From positions 1,224,413 to 1,288,412 of the forward strand of contig CAXUJK010000001.1 in assembly GCA_964251385.1 (NCBI GenBank): 64,000 nucleotides of DNA. The letters run 5' to 3'. The position numbers and the translations under genes are program-made. The notes under the pieces are model-generated. The model was given only the letters and a program-made list of their open reading frames with translations. It did not search any database and had not been told where the DNA came from. Shown piece by piece: positions 38,996 through 47,997 of this stretch. How positions within the stretch are numbered: the first letter of the stretch is position 1; every line of letters begins with the position of its first letter. This stretch comes from CADCVW01 sp964251385 (GTDB taxonomy: Bacteria > Pseudomonadota > Alphaproteobacteria > Sphingomonadales > Sphingomonadaceae).

Positions 38996-41686
38996 CTAGA
39001 ACCCCGTGAAGCTGTTTGTGCCGCCCGAACCCGACAAGCGGTCGAGCGCGGCCTGGTATTGCGTCATCTGCGCCTGTTCGCGCGCGGTCGACGCGCCTCC
39101 GCCCCCGCGGCCGTTGACGAGCGCGGCCTTGCCGTCGTCCCAGTAGAGCGAGCGGTAGCCGGTCTGCGTCACCGAGATCGCCGACTTGATGCGGGCGAGC
39201 GCGACCTTGGCGTCGGCGCTCGCGCCGATGCTCAGCGCGCCAGTGAGGTCTAGCCCGAAGCTTCCGCCCGGCCGGACTTTGGGCGCGTTCGCGGGCACCG
39301 CGTCCGGTGCGGCAATGCGCGCCGCGCGCAGGCCGAGTTTTTCGAGCGCATCCTTGCCGTCCGCGCCCGCGATCAGTTCGGCCGAGAAGCCGGTCTTCAT
39401 CTCGACCCGGAGCACGTTGCCGTCGCCGCTCTTGGGCGTGGAGATTGTCGCCTTCGATCCGGTGATCCGGCGGACGCGGTCGGCGAGCGTGGACAGCGTG
39501 TCGTCGGTGCCGATCACGATCTTTCGTGATGCCCCGCCTTCGACACGGATCGAGAACTCGTCGCCCGCGCGCAACGCGGTCTGCGACACGAGCGTCGTCG
39601 ACAGTTCGGGCGTCAACGTGCCGCGGTGGAGGCCCAGCGCGCCCAGTACGGTGTTGCCGCCCCGTGCGGCGGCGATGCGGACCGGTTCGGTGCGCGCGGC
39701 GGCCTGGCCGAACTGGCGATTGCTCTGCACCGCGCCCGTGGCGACGTCGAGCCGGCTGACGAAGCCGTCGACCGCGCCGCGCCGCGCACCGTCGAGCGCG
39801 CCCGTCGTGCGTCCGCCGACGTAAAGCGCGCCGTTCATGAATGCCACGCTGTCCAGCTGGTCGTCTCCGCCGGTCGCGACGTAGGTGACGGCGACCGTGC
39901 CCAGCCCCGCGTCGAGCCGGGCGACGAAGCCGTCGCGGCCGCCCCCGGTCGCGTTGACCTGCGTTCCCGGCAGCGCGGCGAGCGTGCTGCCGACGATCGC
40001 GATGCTGCCGTCGGGCGCGCGCGCGATCGCCCGCGCGTCCGCGGTGCCCAGGTTCACGCTCGCAAGGTCGGTTGCGAGCACGCGGCCGTCGATGCGGCGC
40101 AATCTGGCCTGCGTTCCTTCGCGGGTCAGCGCCAGCAGGTTGCCCGCATCGTCGATGGCCAGCGCGGTCACCCCGTCGACGCCGCCGCTGTCGATCGTGC
40201 GGCGCTCGGCCAGCTTTCCCGTTGCGTCCAGCCGCGCGACGAACGCGTCGCCGCCTGCCGACTTGCCGCCGACGAAGATCGTCCCGTCCGCGCGCACCGC
40301 GACCGCGTTCGCCGTGTCCGCCCCGGCCGACCGGACCAGCGTCGCGAACTTCTCGTTCCCGCGTGCGTCGAAGCGCGCGACGAGCATGTCGCCGTCGCTG
40401 TTCGCTCCGTCGAACCCGCCCGTCACAGTGCCCGCGACGACCACGTCGCCGTTCGCCGCGACGCTGACGGCCGCGCCCTGCGCACGGCCCGCGGCCCCCA
40501 GCGCGCGCTGCCACACAACCGCGCCCTCGCTGTTCAGCTTCGACAGGAACAGATCCTCGCCGTCGGCCAGCGTGTCGCCGAGATCACCGCTTGTCGTCCC
40601 GACGACATAGCTGAAGCCCTGCGCATCGGATGCGATCGCGGCGGCGGTCGTGGGTGCGAAGACGTTGGGGGCGCTCGCGGCGGCGATCTTGGCGCGCTCG
40701 GTCGCGTCGCCGTCGATCCCCGCGAAGCTTCCCAGCGTCCGCTGCGCCATCGTGCTCTGCGGCTCGTCGAAGCGCAGGATCTTGACCGTTCCCGGCGCGT
40801 CGAGCGCGGTCATCCCGGTCGCGACGGTCAACGCATCGCCGGCTCCGATCTGGTCGATCGCGACTTTCTCCGATCCCGTGGGCGAGATCCCCAAACCCCA
40901 TTTGCCGCCGGTCTTTTCGGGCGTGAAGCGCACCGCATAGGCGGGCGGGGTCCTGCCCTGCGCATCGACGAACACGGTGCCGTCCGCGTTGCGTTGCGGC
41001 ACCGCCATGATCGCGGCGTTGATCGCGGTCGAAACGCTGTCGAGCGACGGCGGTCGCGGCGTGCCGGCCAAGTCGACGATGATCGTCTCGGACGCACCGG
41101 GCTTGGACAGGCCGATGCTGAACCTTTCGTCGCCCGTCATGCCGGGCAGCGCAGCGGTGCGCAGCGCGGCCACCCCCTGCCCCATCACCTTGCCGCCGAT
41201 CAGCGATGCGGGCGTCGTCAGCGCCAAACTCTCCGCCCGCCGCGCCGGCTGCGCGAAGCTGAGCTGGAGCTTGTCCGCGGGCGCGGTGCCGAGGAAGGAT
41301 TCGAGGTCGCCCAAGCCGCGCGCGAACACGGCCTGCAACGCGTTCCGCTCGCTCGCCGACACCGTCTTGACCGCGCCGTCGGCGAGCATCCGCAGCCGCT
41401 CGAGCGCCTTGTACGCCAGGAACGCAGTGTCGACATCGTCCGGCAGCGCGTTCGGGCCGGCCGTCGGCTTGTCGACGATCGACACGAGCCGCTTGATCGC
41501 GGACAGCTGCGCCGACGGGGGGTTCGCGTCCTTCCAGGGCGGGGCGGTGTCGGGCAGCGTGAACAGCGCGCGCGCCGTCCGCACCGCGCGCGTCTCGGTC
41601 GCGGCCGCGCCCGTGCCGAACACCGCGAAAGCGTTGTTGCCGGTCAGGAGGCTGAGCCCCGCCAGCCCGTTGGCCGAATTAATCAT
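38996..41686 (-). CDS. FlaEY-like protein with beta-propeller repeats
   Basis: This 896-residue protein has no classical signal peptide. The first 330 residues are a mixed domain. Residues about 350-690 contain at least six repeats of the type VAVRADGTIFVGGKSAGGDAF, DDLFLSKLNSEGAVVWQRALG and similar, as in SBBP beta-propellers. The C-terminal 200 residues resemble flagellin-like or hook-associated segments. The size, propeller and flagellar position match Caulobacter FlaEY, reported to modulate flagellin and chemotaxis gene expression. It is coupled to flgB. Confidence 0.6.
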   Translation of the reverse strand: MINSANGLAGLSLLTGNNAFAVFGTGAAATETRAVRTARALFTLPDTAPPWKDANPPSAQLSAIKRLVSIVDKPTAGPNALPDDVDTAFLAYKALERLRMLADGAVKTVSASERNALQAVFARGLGDLESFLGTAPADKLQLSFAQPARRAESLALTTPASLIGGKVMGQGVAALRTAALPGMTGDERFSIGLSKPGASETIIVDLAGTPRPPSLDSVSTAINAAIMAVPQRNADGTVFVDAQGRTPPAYAVRFTPEKTGGKWGLGISPTGSEKVAIDQIGAGDALTVATGMTALDAPGTVKILRFDEPQSTMAQRTLGSFAGIDGDATERAKIAAASAPNVFAPTTAAAIASDAQGFSYVVGTTSGDLGDTLADGEDLFLSKLNSEGAVVWQRALGAAGRAQGAAVSVAANGDVVVAGTVTGGFDGANSDGDMLVARFDARGNEKFATLVRSAGADTANAVAVRADGTIFVGGKSAGGDAFVARLDATGKLAERRTIDSGGVDGVTALAIDDAGNLLALTREGTQARLRRIDGRVLATDLASVNLGTADARAIARAPDGSIAIVGSTLAALPGTQVNATGGGRDGFVARLDAGLGTVAVTYVATGGDDQLDSVAFMNGALYVGGRTTGALDGARRGAVDGFVSRLDVATGAVQSNRQFGQAAARTEPVRIAAARGGNTVLGALGLHRGTLTPELSTTLVSQTALRAGDEFSIRVEGGASRKIVIGTDDTLSTLADRVRRITGSKATISTPKSGDGNVLRVEMKTGFSAELIAGADGKDALEKLGLRAARIAAPDAVPANAPKVRPGGSFGLDLTGALSIGASADAKVALARIKSAISVTQTGYRSLYWDDGKAALVNGRGGGGASTAREQAQMTQYQAALDRLSGSGGTNSFTGF

Positions 41687-41720
41687 GTTCGCCGCTCCCG
41701 CCGAAGCTTCGACGTTCCTC

Positions 41721-41726
41721 TATAAT
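41721..41726 (+). promoter_or_regulatory. TATAAT box between flaEY-like gene and fliG
   Basis: CCTCTATAATAGG lies 51 bases before the fliG ATG. Being nearly symmetrical, it reads TATTAT on the other strand toward the FlaEY-like gene. Confidence 0.4.
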
Positions 41727-41777
41727 AGGCGAGTGGCGCCCGCTTGCGGTGCGCGAAGCCGGGAACCGCATAAGCGC

Positions 41778-42812
41778 ATGAACATGATGGCGAGTGTCGG
41801 CGAGCCGCCCGAAATGAAGAAGTTTTCGGGGTTGCAGCGCGCCGCCGCGCTCATGCTCGCACTGGGGAAAGAGCACGGCGCGCCGATCTGGGAACAGATG
41901 TCCAACGACGAGGTCAAGGAACTGTCGTCCACCATCGCCCAGCTCGGCAGCGTCCCCGCCGCCGTGGTCGAACATCTGCTCGCCCAGTTCACGGGCGAGG
42001 TGTCGTCCATGGCCTCGCTCCACGGCTCGTTCGAAACGACCGAACGCCTGCTCGTCGGCATCCTGCCCGAAGACCGCGTCAAGGACATCATGGAGGACAT
42101 CCGCGGCCCCGCGGGGCGCACGATGTGGGATAAGTTGTCAAACGTCAGCGAGCAGGTGCTCGCCTCGTACCTCAAGAACGAATATCCGCAGACGGTCGCG
42201 GTGATCCTGTCCAAGTTGAAGCCGGATCATGCCGCGCGCGTCCTGGCGGAATTGCCGCGCGACCTGTCCGTCGACGTCATCCAGCGCATGCTGCGCATGG
42301 ACAGCGTCCAGAAGGACGTGCTGCTGCAGGTCGAACAGACGCTCAAGAACGACTTCATGTCCAACGTGTCGCGGTCGCAGAAGAAGGACCCGCACGAGTC
42401 CATGGCCGAACTGTTCAACGCAATGGATCGCTCGACGGAGGAAGCGATGCTCAACGCGCTCGACGAACGCTCGCCGGACAGCGCGGTCCGCATCCGCGCG
42501 CTGATGTTCACGTTCGAAGATCTGGGCAACCTGCTCCCCGCCGCGTGCGCGGTGATCGTGCGCCAGTCGGACAAGCGGCAGATAGCGCTCGCGCTCAAGG
42601 GGGCGCCCGATGCCATCAAGCAATTGTTCTTCAGTTCGATGACCGAACGCTCCGCCAAGCTGATGCGGGAGGACATGGCGGGCATGGGTCCGGTGCGCGC
42701 CAAGGATTGCGAGGAAGCGCAGACGGTGCTCGTCCGGCTTGCCAAGCAGCTCGCGGACGCGGGCGAGATCATGCTCGTCGATCCCAAGAGCGACGATGCG
42801 ATGATCGTCTGA
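41778..42812 (+). CDS. fliG: Flagellar motor switch protein FliG
   Basis: This 344-residue rotor protein has the N-terminal FliF-binding domain (GLQRAAALMLALGKEHGAPIWEQM), the middle EHPQ-like segment as NEYPQTVAVILSKLKPDHAARVL, and the C-terminal torque helix region RIRALMFTFEDLGNLLPAACAVIVRQSDKRQIALALKGA. It transmits stator force to the C-ring. ATG with a modest upstream site; fliH follows after one base. Confidence 0.95.
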   Translation: MNMMASVGEPPEMKKFSGLQRAAALMLALGKEHGAPIWEQMSNDEVKELSSTIAQLGSVPAAVVEHLLAQFTGEVSSMASLHGSFETTERLLVGILPEDRVKDIMEDIRGPAGRTMWDKLSNVSEQVLASYLKNEYPQTVAVILSKLKPDHAARVLAELPRDLSVDVIQRMLRMDSVQKDVLLQVEQTLKNDFMSNVSRSQKKDPHESMAELFNAMDRSTEEAMLNALDERSPDSAVRIRALMFTFEDLGNLLPAACAVIVRQSDKRQIALALKGAPDAIKQLFFSSMTERSAKLMREDMAGMGPVRAKDCEEAQTVLVRLAKQLADAGEIMLVDPKSDDAMIV

Positions 42813-42813
42813 G

Positions 42814-43458
42814 ATGGACGCGGGCTTCCACATCAGGCCGTTCGCGTTCGACCGCGTGTTTTCAGGGGTCGCGACCGCCGATCAGGGCGTGCCAACCGAA
42901 GACCTGCAGGCGCGGGTGATCGTTCTCGAAGACGAGGCCGCGCGCGCCGTCGCCGAACGCGATGCGGCGGTGGCGCAGGCCTTCGAAGCCGGTCTTGCCG
43001 AAGCGCGCGCCGAACGCGAGACCGCGCTCCTCGCCGCGGTCGACGCGCTGCAGGCCTCGCTCGAAGCCGTCGACGCGCGGATCGCCGACATGACGACGCA
43101 AGTCACCGCAGACGCGACCGAGATCGCGCTTTCCGCCGCGGATCACCTCGCCGCCCGCGCGCTCGCCACCGAACCCGGCGCGGCGATCCACGAAGCCATC
43201 GGCCGCGTGCTGGGCCAGGTCGCGCGCGGGACCGATCTGCGCGTGCGCGTGCATCCCGATTTCGTCCGTGAGATCGAGCGGCTGATCGGCGAGCGGCAGG
43301 CGGGCGACCGGCGGCAGCTCGGGCTTCACGTGACAGGCGACGCCACGCTAGCTCCCGGCGATGCGTGCATTGCGTGGGATGCGGGCGGGCTGACGCTCGA
43401 TGCCGCCGGGCGACGCGCCGCTATCCTCGAGGAACTGGCGCCCCTGCTGCCCGCCTAG
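42814..43458 (+). CDS. fliH: Flagellar export stalk protein FliH
   Basis: This 214-residue protein has an N-terminal segment with FHIRPFAFDRVF, a long Ala/Glu coiled coil (45-120) and a C-terminal domain including DLRVRVHPDFVREIERLIG and the GDACIAWDAGGLTLD beta segment, as in FliH/YscL. It holds FliI at the C-ring. It follows fliG, but fliF is 2.6 kb further on. It converges on the ABC permease gene, overlapping by 4 bases. Confidence 0.87.
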   Translation: MDAGFHIRPFAFDRVFSGVATADQGVPTEDLQARVIVLEDEAARAVAERDAAVAQAFEAGLAEARAERETALLAAVDALQASLEAVDARIADMTTQVTADATEIALSAADHLAARALATEPGAAIHEAIGRVLGQVARGTDLRVRVHPDFVREIERLIGERQAGDRRQLGLHVTGDATLAPGDACIAWDAGGLTLDAAGRRAAILEELAPLLPA

Positions 43459-44954
43459 GCCGGCTCCTCGCGTCGCATCATGCGGCCGATACTGGCAAAA
43501 CTCGGCTTCTGTCCCGCCTGCAGCAGGCTTGAACGGAACACGCGGCCGAGCAGGACGAACTCGGCCGCGATGAACGCGGCGAGCAGGGTCATGGTGCCGA
43601 GCACTTCCCACAACGGCACGCCCGCGCCCAATCGCGCCAGCATCGTGAACGGCGTGAAGATCGGGATCCACGTCATCGCGACGATGCCCGGACCCGTGCT
43701 GCCCTGCAGCACGCCCTGCACGATAATCGCGAACGGCGCGACGATCACCAGCGTCACGGGCATCAGGTAGTTCTGCGCGTCGCGCATCGAGTCCGTCATG
43801 CCGCCGATCGCCAGGAAGATCATCGACACGAGCAGGTAGCCGGCGACGAAGTAGTAGACGATCGCCATGATGATCCAGAGTGAGGACAGCGGCGCCAGGG
43901 CAGGACGGATCATGTCGGCGATGACGCCCTGCGTCGCGAACGCCGCGCCCGCCGCGCACAGCAGCCACACGGCCACCATCGTCAGCCCGACCGCGACCGT
44001 GCCGATCAGCTTGCCGTACATCAGCGCGTTCGGGCTGACGCACGCGAGCACGGTTTCCAGCAGCTTATTCGACCGCTCCTCGATCATCGACTGCAGCATC
44101 CAGTTCCCCGACAGCAGCAGCGCGAATTGCAGGACGTACGCCAGCGCCAGCGGCACGATCGACTGCACGAACACCTTTTCGCGCCCTCCGCCGCCCGGCG
44201 GGGGCGTGTTGACGACGATCGCGGGCACGATCGCGCTCGCCGCGCTTGCCTCCTGCGGGGCGAGCCCGTTCGCGGTCAGATACTGCGTGCGCAGGTCGCG
44301 CGTCAGGACGGATTGCAGCGCCGTCATCAGCCGAGCCCGCGGCTGCGCGTCCGCCCACAAGCGCACGGGCCCGCCGCGCGCGAAGTCGGCGGGCACATAG
44401 ACGGCGTAGTGCACTTTGCGGCGTGCGCTGTCCTTGCCCTCCGGTCGGAGGATCGGTGCCAGAGCCGCATCCAGCGTCGCCGGGGCGGCCGCCGCGATCG
44501 CGGGCGGGGCGGGGACGATCTCGAACACGCGTTCGGGCGTCTCGAATTCGGGCGTGTCCGCGTCGGTCGCCGGCTTCATCTGCGCCAAGGCACGCGCGCG
44601 TCCGCCTTCGGCGACGAAGCGCGCGACGTCCGCGTCCGTGAACCAGCGGTCGCTCTGCGCCCACAGGGCCTGGGGGTTCGCACGCTCCAGCTTGTAGCGT
44701 CGCGCGTGCCGGGCGAGCGCGGTCAGCACGTCGCGCTGTTCGTCGAGCTCGATGCGCTGCGCGATCGCCCTGCCCGCGCCGCCGCTCCGGTCGATCAGCA
44801 TTACACGTTCGGTGTCTGCCTCGGACAGAAACCGCTGCGCGAGCGGCATGATCGCGATCACGAGCGGGATGCTGAGCAGCGTGACCCAGAAGCCGGTGGT
44901 GGCGGTGATGGTCTTGAACTCGCGGATCGCGACCAGGAGGAGATGCTGGATCAT
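43455..44954 (-). CDS. ABC-2 type exporter permease (NatB-like)
   Basis: This 499-residue membrane protein begins LLLVAIREFKTITATTGFWVTLL, the N-terminus of NatB/YhaP-type permeases. It has one N-terminal helix, a large periplasmic loop (50-260) and a cluster of helices after about 280 (VLQFALLLSGNWMLQSMIEERSNKLLETVLA is typical). With the ATPase gene it overlaps (ATGA) it forms an exporter, perhaps for ions or toxic small molecules. It is not a flagellar protein. Confidence 0.82.
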   Translation of the reverse strand: MIQHLLLVAIREFKTITATTGFWVTLLSIPLVIAIMPLAQRFLSEADTERVMLIDRSGGAGRAIAQRIELDEQRDVLTALARHARRYKLERANPQALWAQSDRWFTDADVARFVAEGGRARALAQMKPATDADTPEFETPERVFEIVPAPPAIAAAAPATLDAALAPILRPEGKDSARRKVHYAVYVPADFARGGPVRLWADAQPRARLMTALQSVLTRDLRTQYLTANGLAPQEASAASAIVPAIVVNTPPPGGGGREKVFVQSIVPLALAYVLQFALLLSGNWMLQSMIEERSNKLLETVLACVSPNALMYGKLIGTVAVGLTMVAVWLLCAAGAAFATQGVIADMIRPALAPLSSLWIIMAIVYYFVAGYLLVSMIFLAIGGMTDSMRDAQNYLMPVTLVIVAPFAIIVQGVLQGSTGPGIVAMTWIPIFTPFTMLARLGAGVPLWEVLGTMTLLAAFIAAEFVLLGRVFRSSLLQAGQKPSFASIGRMMRREEPA

Positions 44955-45880
44955 GCCCGCTTCTCTTCGATCATATGTGCGGCCTCGCCGACGATGTGGA
45001 TGAAGGCGTCGTGCAGGCTGGCGCGGCGCTGTTCGAATCTTCGGAGCGCAAAACCTTGCGCGGTGCACGCCTCCAGGACGTCACCCGGGTCGACGCCGGC
45101 ATCGAGCCGCACGTCCCATTCGCGCCACTCGCCGACTGCGCCCGTTTGCCGCGCGTCGGCCACGCCGGGCAGACCCGCCGGGCTCTCGCGCGACGCCAAC
45201 GACAGCTGCGCGGGCAAGGTCGCCCGCGCTTCGTCCTGCGTTCCCTCGAACCGTTTTCGACCACGCGCGAGGAGGAGCAGCCGGTCGCACAGGCGCTCGG
45301 CGTGTTGCATGACGTGCGTCGAGAACACCACGGTGGCCCCGCCCGCCTTGGCGCGTCCGATCTCCTCCTCGAGCAGCCCTTGGTTGACCGGATCGAGCCC
45401 GGAGAACGGCTCGTCCAGCATCAGCAGTGTCGGCGAGTTCACCACCGCGGTCGCGAGCTGCACCTTCTGCGCCATCCCCTTGGACAATTTGTCGACGGTG
45501 ATGCGCTTGCCGGTCGTAATGCCGAACCGGTCGAGCAGGGTTTTCCCCGCCGCCCGCGCATCGGCCGCGGACATGCCCTTGAGCTGTCCGAAGTAGGTGA
45601 CGGTGTCGAGCGGCGTCATCGTTCGATACAGCCCGCGTTCCTCGGGAAGAAAACCCAAATCGGAACTGTTCTCGCGGCCCGGGGCCTTGCCCAGCACCTC
45701 GATGCGTCCGCTGCTCGGGCGGATGATGTCGAGCACCATGCGCAGGCTCGTCGTCTTGCCCGCGCCGTTGCCGCCCAGGAACCCGAACACTTCGCCCGAT
45801 TTCACCGAAAAGCTCAAATCGTCGACCGCCGTCGCATCGCCGAAGCGCTTGGTCACGTTTTCAAGCAGCAGCGCGCTCAA
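44951..45880 (-). CDS. ABC exporter ATP-binding protein (NatA-like)
   Basis: This 309-residue ATPase has Walker A GGNGAGKTTS, signature LSKGMAQKVQLATAVVNSP (a KGM variant of LSGGQ), Walker B LLMLDEPFSGLDP and switch His in STHVMQ. A C-terminal extension of about 90 residues follows. TTG at 45880 (SALLLENVTKRFG) is preferred because the domain begins at once and GGGGGATA lies upstream; an ATG 16 codons earlier is the alternative. Confidence 0.85.
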   Translation of the reverse strand: MSALLLENVTKRFGDATAVDDLSFSVKSGEVFGFLGGNGAGKTTSLRMVLDIIRPSSGRIEVLGKAPGRENSSDLGFLPEERGLYRTMTPLDTVTYFGQLKGMSAADARAAGKTLLDRFGITTGKRITVDKLSKGMAQKVQLATAVVNSPTLLMLDEPFSGLDPVNQGLLEEEIGRAKAGGATVVFSTHVMQHAERLCDRLLLLARGRKRFEGTQDEARATLPAQLSLASRESPAGLPGVADARQTGAVGEWREWDVRLDAGVDPGDVLEACTAQGFALRRFEQRRASLHDAFIHIVGEAAHMIEEKRA

Positions 45881-45975
45881 CTCACATATCCCCCGATCGT
45901 GTGCCGACCAGGTTTGCCCGGCTCGCATCCAATGTCAAGCTTACTTGCCTAACGAAAGTGTCGCGGCATCAACCC

Positions 45976-46025
45976 GGCAAGATTTTCCTACCCGGCAAAA
46001 CCTGCCGCCCCCGCCCGTCTATAAT
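45976..46025 (+). promoter_or_regulatory. fliF promoter with two GGCAA motifs
   Basis: GGCAAGATTTTCCTA (45976-45990) is followed by the perfect inverted repeat CGGCAAAACCTGCCG (45993-46007). It lies 12 bases before TATAAT (46020-46025). The second motif occupies the -35 area, as at fliL. Confidence 0.55.
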
Positions 46026-46060
46026 GATCGCAGGGGCAGGCGTGCGCGCCGAAGACGGGG

Positions 46061-47641
46061 TTGATCTTGAACCAGTTGCGGACACTCGTCGCCCAGCTCG
46101 GCGCGAAACGGTTGATGATCATGGGCGGCGTGGCGGCGGCGTTGCTCGCCGTGCTTGCCGCGGTCGCGATGCGCGGCGGCGATCCGTCGATGGGTTTTTT
46201 GTACACCGACCTCGACCCGGCGGCGGCGCAGAGCATTTCGGAGAAGCTGAAAGCCGAGAACGTGCCGTTCGAACTGTCCGCGGACGGCAGCTCGATCATG
46301 GCCCCCCAGGACAAATTGGCCGAGCTTCGCATGTCGATGGCGGGCGAAAAGCTCGGCGGGGCGATCGGGTACGACGTGCTCGACGCGGAGGAGCCGTTCG
46401 GGATCTCGTCGTCTCGCGCCAAGATGAACGAGACGCGCGCGATCGAAGGCGAGCTCGCGCGGTCGATCGAGAGCCTGGAGACGGTCAGCCGCGCCCGCGT
46501 TCACATCGTCATGCCCGACCGCGCGATGTTCGCGGCCGAAGCGCGCAAGGCGACGGCGGCGGTAACCGTCAAGACCAAGGGTCGGCTGCCGTCAGAAAGC
46601 GTGCAGGCGATCCGGCATCTGGTCGCCGCGTCCGTGCCCGAACTGTCGGCGGAGTCCGTGTCGATCGTCGATCAGACAGGAGCATTGTTGGCGCGAGCCG
46701 GGGAAGCGGATGGCGGCGGCGGGTCGGGTGACGAGCGGCAGGCGGCGGTCGAGGCCAAATTGCGATCGGAAATCGAAAGTTTGCTGGAGCCGATCGTGGG
46801 CGCGGGGAAAGTGCGCGCCGAAGTGTCCGCGCAGATCGACCGCGACAGCACGCGGGAAGAGTCCAATGTGTTCGACCCAGACAAGCAGGTCATCGCCAAG
46901 CAGGTGACGGTGGAGTCGAACGACCGCAACGTCGAAAACGGATCGGGCGCGCAGGCCGCGACGGTCGCCGCGCAGCTGCCCGACGCGGACGCGCAGCCCG
47001 CGACGGGCGGAGGCGAAACGCGAAACGCGGCGCGCAACGAAACGTCCGAGGACGTCACGTACGAGAACAGCGCCACGCGCTCGGTCGTTGTGCGCGGTCC
47101 CGGCAAGATCAACCGCCTTTCCGTCGCGGTCATGGTCGACGGCGGTCCCAAGGGCCTGCCGCAGCCGCAGGTCCAGCGGCTGACGCGGCTGGTCGAGAAC
47201 GCGGTCGGGATCGACGCGGAGCGCGGCGACAGCGTGGTCGTCGAAAGCATGGCATTCGCGGTCGATCCCAACCTGGCCGATCTGGAGTCGAGTTGGTTCT
47301 CGACCGTCACGACCGACCAGATTTTTGGGTTTTTGAAGTTCCTCGTCATCGCGGTGGTCGGAATCGTCGCGCTTAAAATCCTCAAACCCAAGGCTGGGAC
47401 GGGTGATCCGGCGCAGGCGCTGCTGACGGCGGAGCCGACCGAGCTGACCGCGCTGGGTCGCCGCGCGGGCGACGCCGGTCCCGAAGCTCCGGCCGAAGAC
47501 ACGCCGCTGCTCGACGCCGAAATCCAGGTCGCGCAGGTCGACGGTCGCCTCAAGCTGTCCGCGATCAAGCGCATCGGCGACACGATTGCCGCGAGCCCGC
47601 CCGAAGCGGCTTCCGTAATTCGCCAGTGGATGAACGCATGA
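46061..47641 (+). CDS. fliF: Flagellar MS-ring protein FliF
   Basis: This 526-residue protein has two membrane helices (about 20-38 and 425-445), ring-building motifs with FLYTDLDPAAAQSISEKLKAENVPFELSADGSSI, RSIESLETVSRARVHIVMPDR and the ARNETSEDVTYENSATRSV stretch, and a C-terminal FliG-binding tail ending VIRQWMNA. The start is a TTG; a second TTG two codons later has better spacing from GACGGGG, so either may be used. It overlaps the downstream fliN by 4 bases. Confidence 0.94.
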   Translation: MILNQLRTLVAQLGAKRLMIMGGVAAALLAVLAAVAMRGGDPSMGFLYTDLDPAAAQSISEKLKAENVPFELSADGSSIMAPQDKLAELRMSMAGEKLGGAIGYDVLDAEEPFGISSSRAKMNETRAIEGELARSIESLETVSRARVHIVMPDRAMFAAEARKATAAVTVKTKGRLPSESVQAIRHLVAASVPELSAESVSIVDQTGALLARAGEADGGGGSGDERQAAVEAKLRSEIESLLEPIVGAGKVRAEVSAQIDRDSTREESNVFDPDKQVIAKQVTVESNDRNVENGSGAQAATVAAQLPDADAQPATGGGETRNAARNETSEDVTYENSATRSVVVRGPGKINRLSVAVMVDGGPKGLPQPQVQRLTRLVENAVGIDAERGDSVVVESMAFAVDPNLADLESSWFSTVTTDQIFGFLKFLVIAVVGIVALKILKPKAGTGDPAQALLTAEPTELTALGRRAGDAGPEAPAEDTPLLDAEIQVAQVDGRLKLSAIKRIGDTIAASPPEAASVIRQWMNA

Positions 47642-47997
47642 CCGAAGACGCACTGAACCACGACTTTCCGGTGATCCCGGCAGAGGCGGAGATCGTCGAG
47701 GATTTCGGCACGGAGACGTTCGCGCCCGACCCGGTCGCGCCGGATCGGCGCGGCGACGACCGGCTCGACGCGGTCCACGACGTGCCTGTGAAGGTGCAGG
47801 CCGTGCTCGGGCGTTCGCGCATGCCGATTGGTGACCTGTTGCGGTTGAAAGCCGGCATGGTCGTCGAACTCGACCGCAGGGTCGGCGAGCCCGTCGACGT
47901 GTTCGTCAACAACCGGCTGATCGCGCGCGGCGAGGTCGTCATGATCGACCATTCGCTAGGCGTCACGCTGACCGAGATCGTGCGCCGCGACAGATGA
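47638..47997 (+). CDS. fliN: FliN-type switch protein (second of two)
   Basis: This 119-residue protein has an acidic N-terminal region (1-45) and a SpoA domain: VHDVPVKVQAVLGRSRMPIGDLLRLKAGMVVELDRRVGEP and VNNRLIARGEVVMIDHSLGVTLTEIV. This is the classical FliN layout. It overlaps fliF and the FlbD-like gene by 4 bases each, so translation is coupled. With the 78-residue SpoA protein at 32978, the genome region encodes two FliN-like subunits plus FliM. Confidence 0.92.
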   Translation: MTEDALNHDFPVIPAEAEIVEDFGTETFAPDPVAPDRRGDDRLDAVHDVPVKVQAVLGRSRMPIGDLLRLKAGMVVELDRRVGEPVDVFVNNRLIARGEVVMIDHSLGVTLTEIVRRDR

